Source: Acidobacteriota bacterium
GTDB taxonomy: Bacteria; Aquificota; Aquificia; Aquificales; Aquificaceae
Reading direction: 5' to 3'
Assembly (NCBI GenBank): GCA_003696155.1
Contig: RFFP01000022.1
Location: forward strand, 118,270-182,269
DNA: 64,000 bases
Numbering within the stretch: position 1 is the first letter of the stretch; every line of letters starts with the position of its first letter. The notes under the pieces were generated by a model. It was not told the origin of the DNA and searched no databases. It saw nothing but the letters and a program-made list of their open reading frames with translations. Positions 57,474 to 64,000 of this stretch are shown piece by piece. A program made the position numbers and the translations under genes.

Positions 57474-59561
57474 TTACCTCCTTTTAGGTTTTTTTATAGC
57501 AAAAAGGCTTAAAAGCACGGTTGTACCGTTGTTTATTAAGGCGGAGAGCGTTGGGCTCACAAGACCAACAGCCGAACCTATAAGCCCAACCGTGTTTATA
57601 AGCGAGTTGGTACCGTATATGAGTCTAAGCCTCTCTATTGCGCTCTCCGCACCGTCCATAACGTCCACAAGGTGCCAAAGGCTATCACCTATGACCACAT
57701 CCGCTACCTCTATGGCTATGTCTGTGCCACTTCTTAAAGATATGCCCACGTCGGAGACGGAGAGGGCGGGAGAGTCGTTCACACCATCCCCTACGAAGGA
57801 TACAACCCTACCATCTTTCTTTAACCTTTCCACTATCTGAGCCTTCTCTGCGGGGAAAACCCTTGAGTAGTATTCATCAATACCCAGTTCTCTGGCTATG
57901 TACCCCGCTATACCCTCGTTATCCCCGGTGCAGAGTATAACCCTTTTGCCCCTTCTTTTTAACTCTGCTATTACATCCTTTGCCTCTTCTCTGAGGGGGT
58001 CTCTGAAGGTCACAAGCCCGATTATCTTTCTGTTTCTAACAAGGTAAAGCACAGATTTTGCCTCTGAGTGATAACGGTCTACAAGCTCCCTAACCTGCGG
58101 ATCTATCTTTATCCTCTTCCTCTGCATGAGGCGTGTGCTACCCAGGAGATACTTTACACCTTCTATATCTCCTTCTATACCAAGACCTATGTGGTATTGG
58201 GAGTTTTCTCTTGGCAGAAGCTCCATTCCCCTCTCTTGGGCAAGCTTGAGTATAGCTCTTGCTACTGGATGGGTCAACCTCTGTTCTAGGGATGCGGAGT
58301 ACAGCAGTACCTCCTCTTCAGAGGCTTCTAAGCCCACCAAATCCTCTATTTTCGGGCTCCCTATGGTAAGGGTTCCTGTCTTGTCCATTACAAAGATGTC
58401 TACCTTGCTCAGCCTTTCCAGCTTGCTTCCGCTCTTTACAAGGATGCCAAACCTTGATAGATGGGCAACGTGGGACAGTATGGTTATGGGAGTGGTTAGA
58501 TGCACACCCGTATGGTAGTCTATTATGAGGGTTGATGTTAGCCTGTTGGGCTGACCGCTCAAGGCCAAGGATACAAGACCCAACCCAATAGTTGGTGCTA
58601 CAAAGCGGTTTGCCGTCTCCTCTGCCTTCTTCTGAAGGCCTATGGGCTCCTTTACGCTCTCCTCGATTATGTGCACCACCTTAGCCACAACCGTTTCCTC
58701 ACCCACACTTTCTACCTGAACGTAAAGCTTGCCTTCCTCTAAGAAGGTGCCCGCATAGACCTTATCTCCAACCTTTTTATGAACTGGGTTGGATTCACCA
58801 GTAAGTGATGCCTGGTTTACAAGGGCTTCACCATCATAAACTACACCATCTGCCGGTATCTTCTCACCGGCGTATACCGCTATAAGGTCCCCCTTCTTTA
58901 ACTCTATGGCTCTTACCCGGAGGGCCTGACCGTTTCCTGTTATGAGCCAGGCCATATCTTCCCTGTAGGAGAAGAGCTTTTCAATCTGTGCGTAAGCCTT
59001 CCTCTCTACCCTTTCGGAGAGGTAGTCTCCAAGGGCAAGGAGGAAGACAACAGTATGGGCTGAAAAGGGACTTCCAGACAGACCTGCCAGCAAGATGGCA
59101 GAGGAATCCAAAAAGTGAACGTCCAGCTTCTTTTCTCTTAGAGAGTTTAAAGCTTTCCGGAATATGGGCTTTGCAAGAAGCAAAGTAACACCAGCAAGAA
59201 CTGGGTTAGGGACCATGCCCCTAAGGAGGTAGGGGATAAAACCTAAAGTGGCTAAGGTTAGCCATCTTTGAGCTTCCGTTTTTTCCTTAGCCTCCTTAGG
59301 CCTTTCCCTTGAGAGGTCTTCAAGAAAGACCTCCCTGGACGTCTCTTCAAGTCTGCTCAAAAAGTCTACTAGGTCAAAGGTGTTTGGGTCATACTCTAGG
59401 GTAAGTTTTCCCGACACACGGCTGTAGCTTGCCCTCTTGACACCTTTGAACCTTGCAAAGTACCCTTCCACCGTTTCCTTGGGGTGGTGGAGGTGTCTAA
59501 AGAGAAAGGAGAACAACTTGATCCTTCCGGGGGCAAGCCTTTCAATTTGATAGGGCATCAT
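57474..59561 (-). CDS. P-type ATPase lacking the CPC metal motif
   Basis: A 695-aa P-type ATPase of the P1B-like (COG2217) shape. An N-terminal HMA-like fold (about 12-72) has no CxxC. Actuator motif TGES is at 254-257, DKTGT at 393 (D393 phosphorylated), HP at 431-432 and GDGVNDSPAL at 591-600. The helix that normally carries CPC reads DYHTGVHLTTP, so YHT (349-351) replaces the metal-binding Cys-Pro-Cys and the helix-breaking Pro. This places it in an uncharacterised subfamily whose ion cannot be guessed from known heavy-metal pumps. It sits in a seven-gene operon. Confidence 0.9.
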   Translation of the reverse strand: MMPYQIERLAPGRIKLFSFLFRHLHHPKETVEGYFARFKGVKRASYSRVSGKLTLEYDPNTFDLVDFLSRLEETSREVFLEDLSRERPKEAKEKTEAQRWLTLATLGFIPYLLRGMVPNPVLAGVTLLLAKPIFRKALNSLREKKLDVHFLDSSAILLAGLSGSPFSAHTVVFLLALGDYLSERVERKAYAQIEKLFSYREDMAWLITGNGQALRVRAIELKKGDLIAVYAGEKIPADGVVYDGEALVNQASLTGESNPVHKKVGDKVYAGTFLEEGKLYVQVESVGEETVVAKVVHIIEESVKEPIGLQKKAEETANRFVAPTIGLGLVSLALSGQPNRLTSTLIIDYHTGVHLTTPITILSHVAHLSRFGILVKSGSKLERLSKVDIFVMDKTGTLTIGSPKIEDLVGLEASEEEVLLYSASLEQRLTHPVARAILKLAQERGMELLPRENSQYHIGLGIEGDIEGVKYLLGSTRLMQRKRIKIDPQVRELVDRYHSEAKSVLYLVRNRKIIGLVTFRDPLREEAKDVIAELKRRGKRVILCTGDNEGIAGYIARELGIDEYYSRVFPAEKAQIVERLKKDGRVVSFVGDGVNDSPALSVSDVGISLRSGTDIAIEVADVVIGDSLWHLVDVMDGAESAIERLRLIYGTNSLINTVGLIGSAVGLVSPTLSALINNGTTVLLSLFAIKKPKRR

Positions 59562-59761
59562 CCCTCCTTTTTCTCCTGCTGGAGTCTAAGCTCCAGAGCC
59601 TTTACCAAAGCCTCTATTTCCTTGTGGGTTTCTTCCATCTTTTTCTTTTCTCTTGCCCTGTCAAGCATATAGAGGGCGAGCACACCAAGACCAAAGCCTA
59701 AGGCAAAGCTGAAAGGACCTGAACAGAAAACCCTTCCTAATATAGCGCCTACGTTGTTCAT
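59558..59761 (-). CDS. Small membrane-anchored helical protein, 67 aa
   Basis: One N-terminal hydrophobic segment (PFSFALGFGLGVLALYML) with small residues (GxxxG-like), then a charged coiled coil (RAREKKKMEETHKEIEALVK, ALELRLQQEK). Its stop overlaps the ATPase ATG by four bases, so it is translated with it. It could be a small regulatory subunit like those that bind other P-type ATPases; this is inference. No family recognised. Confidence 0.7.
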   Translation of the reverse strand: MNNVGAILGRVFCSGPFSFALGFGLGVLALYMLDRAREKKKMEETHKEIEALVKALELRLQQEKKEG

Positions 59762-59774
59762 CTTTTACACCTCC

Positions 59775-60089
59775 TTACAGTCTTTCCTTTATCCTCTGCA
59801 GAAGCTCCTGCTGCTTTTGGAGCACCTCTAGCTTTTTCTCCACCTCTAGCCTGTAAAGGTGCCTAGCCTCCGAAAAAACATCTTCCCAAAACTCCTTACC
59901 CTCCTCCAGGTTTCCCGTAAGCCACTGCTGGAAGGCTATAACCTCTTTGGTTGTGGAGACCAGAAAGGGTCTTGCATCCCTCAGGAGTTTGTTGATCACC
60001 ACGAACCCTGCAAGAGCTCCAAATCCATAGAGTAGCATGTTGGTGGAGAAACAACCACCTATGGTTGAAGGTATATTTAGGTTCAGCAT
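59775..60089 (-). CDS. DUF5132-like membrane-anchored protein
   Basis: A 104-aa protein with an N-terminal hydrophobic segment (FSTNMLLYGFGALAGFVVI) and an extended helical region (KEFWEDVFSEARHLYRLEVE, KKLEVLQKQQELLQRIKERL). Small DUF5132 proteins that accompany P-type ATPases have this layout: a glycine-rich helix, a stretch ending in an acidic (D/E)xxxEA segment, then a tail. The call is by pattern, hence moderate confidence. It is the second gene of the operon. Confidence 0.6.
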   Translation of the reverse strand: MLNLNIPSTIGGCFSTNMLLYGFGALAGFVVINKLLRDARPFLVSTTKEVIAFQQWLTGNLEEGKEFWEDVFSEARHLYRLEVEKKLEVLQKQQELLQRIKERL

Positions 60090-60101
60090 GTGCTTACCTC
60101 C

Positions 60102-60476
60102 TTAAAGTTTATTCTTTAGATATGGTACTAAAAACATACTGCAAACACCGTAAGCTATAAGACCCGCCACTCCACCAAGCATAGCCATGCTAAATAGGAG
60201 CTTAACCACCGGATGTTTTATAAAGGGTGAAATGTAGAAATGAAGGTCCTGTCTATCAACCATCTCCTGAGACTTTGATGTTTTAAAGTGGTTCAGCACG
60301 TACTCCGCAAAGCTGCCCTTTCTGTACCTTATGAGCAAGGTCCTTGTGTTTTCTTTGTACTCCACTCCCTCAACCCCCTCCATCCCACCCATACCACTGA
60401 GAAAAAGGTCCCTCTCCTCTCTCCTTGAGAAGTAGAGCCTAACCCAGTCATCACCCCTTGATATAAGCTCAATCAT
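60102..60476 (-). CDS. HMA-like domain protein with C-terminal membrane helix
   Basis: A 124-aa protein. The first ~65 residues alternate strands and helices as in a ferredoxin-like HMA domain (DWVRLYFSRREERDLFLSGM, VEGVEYKENTRTLLIRYRKG), without a metal-binding CxxC. A hydrophobic segment follows near the end (LLFSMAMLGGVAGLIAYGVCSMFLV). It resembles HMA_2-type proteins found beside P-type ATPases. It is the first gene of the operon; its ATG begins nine bases after the promoter's -10 hexamer and no ribosome site exists. Confidence 0.65.
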   Translation of the reverse strand: MIELISRGDDWVRLYFSRREERDLFLSGMGGMEGVEGVEYKENTRTLLIRYRKGSFAEYVLNHFKTSKSQEMVDRQDLHFYISPFIKHPVVKLLFSMAMLGGVAGLIAYGVCSMFLVPYLKNKL

Positions 60477-60484
60477 ATAAAAAC

Positions 60485-60517
60485 ATTCTAACAGTCTTTT
60501 GTTAAGATTTAGTTAAG
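60485..60517 (-). promoter_or_regulatory. Pho-box-like pair plus -10 of the P-type ATPase operon
   Basis: On the minus strand CTTAACTAAAT (60517-60507) and CTTAACAAAAG (60506-60496) are followed by five bases (ACTGT) and TAGAAT (60490-60485). The first ATG of the operon is at 60476. thrB starts on the other side in the divergent direction, with TAAAAT at 60519-60524, six bases before its own ATG. Confidence 0.8.
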
Positions 60518-60530
60518 GTAAAATCTTTTT

Positions 60531-61412
60531 ATGCTTTACATTAAAGTCCCTGCATCCACAAGTAACCTAGGTTCGGGGTTTGACGCTTTTGGTCTTTCCT
60601 TGGAACTTTACAACCACTTCTATGTGGACTTCGGTGATAGATATGTTGTAGAGATAGAGGGTTATGGAGGGGAGCTACCAAGAGACGAGAAAAACCTCTT
60701 CATAAGAGCCTACAGAAGGGCATGCGAAACGTTTGGCTTAAAGGAAGAGCCTATCACTCTGAAGCAGATAAATCAAATACCCACCGCAAGAGGACTAGGC
60801 TCCTCCGCCACCGCCATAGTGGGGGGTATAGTTTCCTGTATAAAGCTCCACTCGCTAAGAGTTCAATTGGAGGATGTTCTCAAGGTAGCCTTTGAGTTTG
60901 AGCCACACCCAGATAACCTTCTTCCTGCCCTTCTTGGTGGTTTTGTGGTCTGTGCGGTGGAAGATGGAAGGGTTAGCTATCTGAAGCTTAACTTTCCCGA
61001 GGAGCTAAGTGTTGTCCTCTGCATTCCCCAATTTGAGCTATCCACGGAGAAGGCAAGGGCGGTGCTGAGAAGGGATGTTCCTCTTAGTGATGCAGTCTTT
61101 AATCTGCAGAGAAGTGCCCTTCTTGTGGGTGCTTTGCTTTCTAGGAGGTTTGACCTTCTCAAGGAGGCTGTAAAGGACAGGCTCCATCAACCTTACAGGT
61201 CCCACTTAGTACCTGGTTTCCATAGGGTAGTGGAAAGGGCTTATGAGGCTGGAGCTCTTGCTGTCTTTTTAAGCGGTGCTGGTCCAACGGTGGCGGGATT
61301 TTCCTTTGATGGGGAGGAGGTGGGCAAGGCTATGACCCAAGCTTTTCAGGAGGAAGGCATAAAGGCAGAGTATATGGTGCTTGATGTTAGCTATGAGGGT
61401 GCTTACCCTTGA
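60531..61412 (+). CDS. thrB: Homoserine kinase
   Basis: A 293-aa GHMP kinase that phosphorylates homoserine for threonine synthesis. KVPASTSNLGSGFDAFGLSLELYN is the N-terminal motif, PTARGLGSSATAIVGGI the ATP-binding loop and AVFLSGAGPTVAGFS the C-terminal motif III; the segment FEPHPDNLLPALLGGF is characteristic of ThrB. Its own TAAAAT (60519-60524) lies six bases before the ATG, so its message may also be leaderless. It overlaps coaX by 20 bases. Confidence 0.95.
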   Translation: MLYIKVPASTSNLGSGFDAFGLSLELYNHFYVDFGDRYVVEIEGYGGELPRDEKNLFIRAYRRACETFGLKEEPITLKQINQIPTARGLGSSATAIVGGIVSCIKLHSLRVQLEDVLKVAFEFEPHPDNLLPALLGGFVVCAVEDGRVSYLKLNFPEELSVVLCIPQFELSTEKARAVLRRDVPLSDAVFNLQRSALLVGALLSRRFDLLKEAVKDRLHQPYRSHLVPGFHRVVERAYEAGALAVFLSGAGPTVAGFSFDGEEVGKAMTQAFQEEGIKAEYMVLDVSYEGAYP

Positions 61413-62064
61413 TGTGGGAAACTCAAGCGTGGACGTGTGCTTTTTTGATGGGGAGCTTAGGTACGTAGGCAAGTTTGCCCACAGGGAGCTTCCACGTTTA
61501 GAGGCGAGCAAGGTTCTTGTGTCCTCTGTGAAACCCTCCTACGAACCCTATCTAAAGGATCTTTATCCCCATGCGGAGCTTTTAAGACCGGAGGATGTGC
61601 CCCTGGAGACCTCGGGTATAGACAAAGGGAAGGTGGGTATAGACAGGCTTCTTAACCTATACGGAGCTCTGAGGCTTTACTCCAAGGACATTATCTTGGT
61701 TAGCTTTGGCACTGCCCTGGTTGTGGACCTTGCGGTGGACGGTGTTTACATGGGTGGTTTTATAACGCTGGGGCTTCTATCCAGCCTTAAATGCCTACAC
61801 GAAAGGGCAGAGCTCCTGCCAGAGCTATCCCTAGAGAAGGTAGAGGCGCTCATAGGTACAGATACACGGTCAGCCATGCTTGGAGGACTCTTTGCCCAAA
61901 CAAGCTCCTATATAGCCTACTGTAAAGAAAGATGGGAGAGGCATTTTAAAAAGGAGCTCCAGCTCCTTCTAACAGGTGGGGATGGGCGGCTCTTTGAAAA
62001 CATGGGTCTCTATGACCCTCTGCTTATACATAGGTCTATGCTTAACCTTGCTGGATTTCTTTGA
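61393..62064 (+). CDS. coaX: Type III pantothenate kinase
   Basis: A 223-aa kinase catalysing the first step of CoA synthesis. It begins [19 protein letters not shown] (ATP-binding Asp), then [40 protein letters not shown] and the late [11 protein letters not shown], which fit CoaX. ATG at 61393 is chosen because it directly precedes the first strand. It overlaps the thrB stop and faces the tRNA nucleotidyltransferase gene tail-to-tail (23-base overlap). Confidence 0.93.
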   Translation: MRVLTLDVGNSSVDVCFFDGELRYVGKFAHRELPRLEASKVLVSSVKPSYEPYLKDLYPHAELLRPEDVPLETSGIDKGKVGIDRLLNLYGALRLYSKDIILVSFGTALVVDLAVDGVYMGGFITLGLLSSLKCLHERAELLPELSLEKVEALIGTDTRSAMLGGLFAQTSSYIAYCKERWERHFKKELQLLLTGGDGRLFENMGLYDPLLIHRSMLNLAGFL

Positions 62065-63568
62065 AAACTTCTTTAGCAAACTCCACAGCCTCTTCCTTTG
62101 TTTTTATCCTCTCCTCCAGCTGAGCCTGCTCCAGCAGGGACTTTATCCTACCCACAGTAGGACCAGGACCTATGCCTAGGAGCTCCATAAGTTCGTTACC
62201 GCTTAGAAGGCTCTTTATGGGAACTTTGGAAAGCTTCTCCTTTCTGTAGTGCACAAGGTCCTCTATAGTTCTGAGAAGCTTGTCTACCTCCTCCTGAGAG
62301 TCACCGCTTCCCAGGGCATCCGCTATGGAATGTAGGAAGAGATGGGGTGCTATATCTTCGCACTCCCTCCAGAAGTTTGCCCTGCCTCTGTCGGTGAGCT
62401 GCCCCTTCTCTAGGGATTCTCTCAGATAGAAAGGTCTTAGATGCTGTTCCACGAGCTTTGCCACAAACTCTGTAGCCTCTTTTCCCCATCTGTAAGCCTT
62501 TCCGTATTCTCTGACCATCTGAGCACCCACCTTATCATGGTTGTAGAAGGTGACCTTACCTTCCTTCAGCTCAAAGGTGTGAGGTTTGGCAATATCGTGG
62601 AAGAGGGCAGAGAGTTTCAAGAGCTCAAGGTCAGAAAATTCACCAAGCACTTCCATAGAGCCAAGCTTTTCAAGGAGCTCCCCGTGAAGATATCTTTCCC
62701 TCTCCTCTACAACCAGGTCTATAAACTCCATAACCTTGAGCACGTGTTCATCTAAAGGGTAAGTGTGATGCTCTCCTTGATACTTTATCTCCTTCCAGCG
62801 GCGTGCTTCAGGAAAAAGAGCCTCTAAAACACCGTGCTCGTAGAGCTCTCTTAAGACCTTATGGCTTTTTGGATGGGAGAGCACCTTAAAGAGCTCCAAG
62901 CTTACACGCTCTGCTGGGCTCTTTTTTAGCAGGCTTGCTTTTCTTTCTACAAACTTGTAAAAGTCCTCTGCAAGCTGAAGATCCTTCTCCACCGCAAGGC
63001 GAAAACCCCTAAGAATTCTTACCGGGTCTTCCTCAAGGTTTCTAAGTGATACGGGTCTTAACAGTCCCCTTTCCAGGTCCTCCACACCATGGGCTGGGTC
63101 GTATATAAGCGTCTGTTTTGCACCCAAGCTAAGAAGGTCATCTATGCTCACTGCCATGGCGTTGGCGGTAAAATCCCTAGAAAGCAGGTCTTCAATAAGT
63201 GCCTTCTCAAGGTCTCTCCCTTTTATCTGAGCGAAGTCAAAACGGTACTTGTAGGGTGGTAGTCTGAGGACCACCGTTGCAACCGTAGGCCTTCTCAGTA
63301 GTCCCCTTTTTTCAAATTCAAAGTAGGAGCCCCCTATTCTCTCTGCCAAGCTTTTGGCTACAGTTCTTGGGTCGCAGGTTACCAATAGGTCCACATCTAT
63401 GCGGTAGCCTACGGCTTCTCCCAAAAGCCTGTCCCTTACCCAGCCACCGACCACAAAGCAGTAGTCCTCTCTTGGCAATACTCTTGCAATATCGTCAAAG
63501 TAAGAAAGGTAGAAGTTAAGACCGTGGGCCGTGTGTTTTATACCCTTTTCAAAAACTACCTCGTGCAT
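62042..63568 (-). CDS. tRNA nucleotidyltransferase with HD domain, probable A-adding enzyme
   Basis: A 508-aa class II tRNA nucleotidyltransferase. The head has [12 protein letters not shown] and the catalytic [12 protein letters not shown] (DxD), the neck [12 protein letters not shown] and [11 protein letters not shown], and the later HD phosphohydrolase-like domain [12 protein letters not shown] plus [13 protein letters not shown]. In Aquifex the CCA end is built by separate CC-adding and A-adding enzymes, and the size and HD domain match the A-adding one. Its substrate would include the tRNA-Ser at 11673, which lacks an encoded CCA. Which bases it adds cannot be proven from sequence alone. 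Confidence 0.88.
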   Translation of the reverse strand: MHEVVFEKGIKHTAHGLNFYLSYFDDIARVLPREDYCFVVGGWVRDRLLGEAVGYRIDVDLLVTCDPRTVAKSLAERIGGSYFEFEKRGLLRRPTVATVVLRLPPYKYRFDFAQIKGRDLEKALIEDLLSRDFTANAMAVSIDDLLSLGAKQTLIYDPAHGVEDLERGLLRPVSLRNLEEDPVRILRGFRLAVEKDLQLAEDFYKFVERKASLLKKSPAERVSLELFKVLSHPKSHKVLRELYEHGVLEALFPEARRWKEIKYQGEHHTYPLDEHVLKVMEFIDLVVEERERYLHGELLEKLGSMEVLGEFSDLELLKLSALFHDIAKPHTFELKEGKVTFYNHDKVGAQMVREYGKAYRWGKEATEFVAKLVEQHLRPFYLRESLEKGQLTDRGRANFWRECEDIAPHLFLHSIADALGSGDSQEEVDKLLRTIEDLVHYRKEKLSKVPIKSLLSGNELMELLGIGPGPTVGRIKSLLEQAQLEERIKTKEEAVEFAKEVFKEIQQG

Positions 63569-63602
63569 GGGAATAGAATTTATGCCCCAACAGGTTCAGT
63601 TT

Positions 63603-63635
63603 GTTAACAGAAATTTAACAAAGGCGAACTATATA
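63603..63635 (+). promoter_or_regulatory. Pho-box-like pair plus -10 of the gene at the right edge
   Basis: GTTAACAGAAA (63603-63613) and TTTAACAAAGG (63614-63624), then five bases CGAAC, then TATATA (63630-63635). A ribosome site TAAGAGG lies before the ATG at 63659. Only two units are present, with one carrying G in place of C at the first position. Confidence 0.75.
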
Positions 63636-63658
63636 CCTCATAGTAAGAGGTGCTTATA

Positions 63659-63826
63659 ATGGACCTTGTTAACTACACCCTAAACAAAGAGGACCTTGAA
63701 ACTATAAACAGGGTGCTAAGTGATTTTCGAAAGTCCCTACTCCCTGAGTATGTAGTGCCTATGGATGATGGTGGGCTGTTGGTCGCCTTTTCACCTAACA
63801 GTTGCTCTGTCCAAGAATTCTATTAG
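63659..63826 (+). pseudogene. Truncated gene cut by the transposase remnant
   Basis: An ATG-started reading frame (55 codons before a stop) gives LNKEDLETINRVLSDFRKSL, then LPEYVVPMDDGGLLVAFSP. The last native-looking residues end at codon 48; from codon 49 the sequence belongs to the repeat that also occurs at 13468, and a TAG follows seven codons later. The native part could be the start of a Roadblock/LC7-like domain (MDDGGLLVAF), but this is weak. The rest of the gene is lost or displaced. Confidence 0.6.
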
Positions 63827-64000
63827 GGTCTCCCTAACCTGAGTATCCCCCGTCCTCATCAACTCCACCATACTCACCTCCTACACCATCCCAGCTATGA
63901 CAAGCGGTGGTGCTATAGGGATCTCTCCTCTCTTTACCAACTCTTCTGTTATACTGACTCCAGTCCCTACTCATGGGTAGGCATTTTATCTCTAAAATTC
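63803..64000 (-). mobile_element. Transposase N-terminal remnant, copy 2 of the ~200-bp repeat
   Basis: This has the same order of sequence as 13468-13664, in the same orientation, running off the window. On the minus strand the coding start MSRDWSQYN is followed by a one-base insertion relative to copy 1, after which the intended frame would read EELVKRGEIPIAPP. Further downstream the repeat has a start MVELMRTGDTQVRETLIEFLDRA in another frame. Both copies end at the same left boundary, TGCTCTG. It interrupts the 63659 gene. Confidence 0.7.

Overview
The window looks like chromosome of a thermophilic, autotrophic member of the Aquificales (Hydrogenobacter/Thermocrinis-like). The indicators are a two-subunit biotin carboxylase/carboxyltransferase pair of the 2-oxoglutarate carboxylase (CfiAB) type used in the reductive TCA cycle, an archaeal-type S-adenosylmethionine synthetase, an archaemetzincin, an atpA separated from the other atp genes, dispersed peptide-transporter ATPases, and very tight packing with start/stop overlaps. 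The genus is inferred from gene families only. No rRNA, CRISPR array or prophage was seen.

Layout. 1-13.1 kb: end of queA, guaB, an NtrC-type regulator, small enzymes (HIT, thioredoxin-like), oppD-like ATPase, flgM, SAM hydrolase, ruvX-mltG-archaemetzincin, atpA, a TPR protein, smpB, tRNA-Ser(TGA) and manC. 13.1-17.7 kb: a scar with a transposase remnant, an rpmB-aroC-mlaE-lipoprotein-ispA run, and a decayed tnpB. 17.7-28.6 kb: thyX, rplU-rpmA, cfiB-cfiA-bcp, osmC, phoX, thiO, pheA. 28.6-37.4 kb, minus strand: mat, nuoA, nuoB, nuoCD, nuoH, with two small coiled-coil membrane proteins between the nuo genes, then ilvD, slipin and DUF58. 37.5-43.3 kb: hemN, oppF-like, CorC/HlyC-like, rpoN, an M24 peptidase and tRNA-fMet. 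43.3-50.3 kb: an acetate cluster (exonuclease, cNMP/CBS/DUF294 protein, SSS symporter, DUF4212 subunit, divergent acs). 50.5-64 kb: thiC, a glycosyltransferase operon, a P-type ATPase operon, thrB-coaX and a tRNA nucleotidyltransferase. The window ends in a gene cut by a second copy of the transposase remnant.

The most interesting signal is a regulatory one. Five intergenic sites carry two to four direct repeats with an exact 11-bp period (core CTTAAC or TTTAAC). Each array is followed by exactly five bases and then a -10-like hexamer. This is the architecture of a Pho box, and the CTTAAC core resembles the cyanobacterial and Bacillus Pho repeats. One site lies in front of phoX, a phosphatase gene. 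The others lie in front of (i) an operon of a DUF2334 deacetylase, a PHP-phosphoesterase/GT4 fusion, a second GT4 and a PsiE-like protein; (ii) a 68-aa orphan; (iii) a seven-gene operon around a P-type ATPase that lacks the CPC metal motif; and (iv) the gene cut at the right edge. I infer a phosphate-starvation regulon that may replace phospholipid with glycolipid, using a PHP/GT4 enzyme in the role that PlcP and Agt play elsewhere. Four of the five -10 elements and starts also fit very short or absent 5' leaders.
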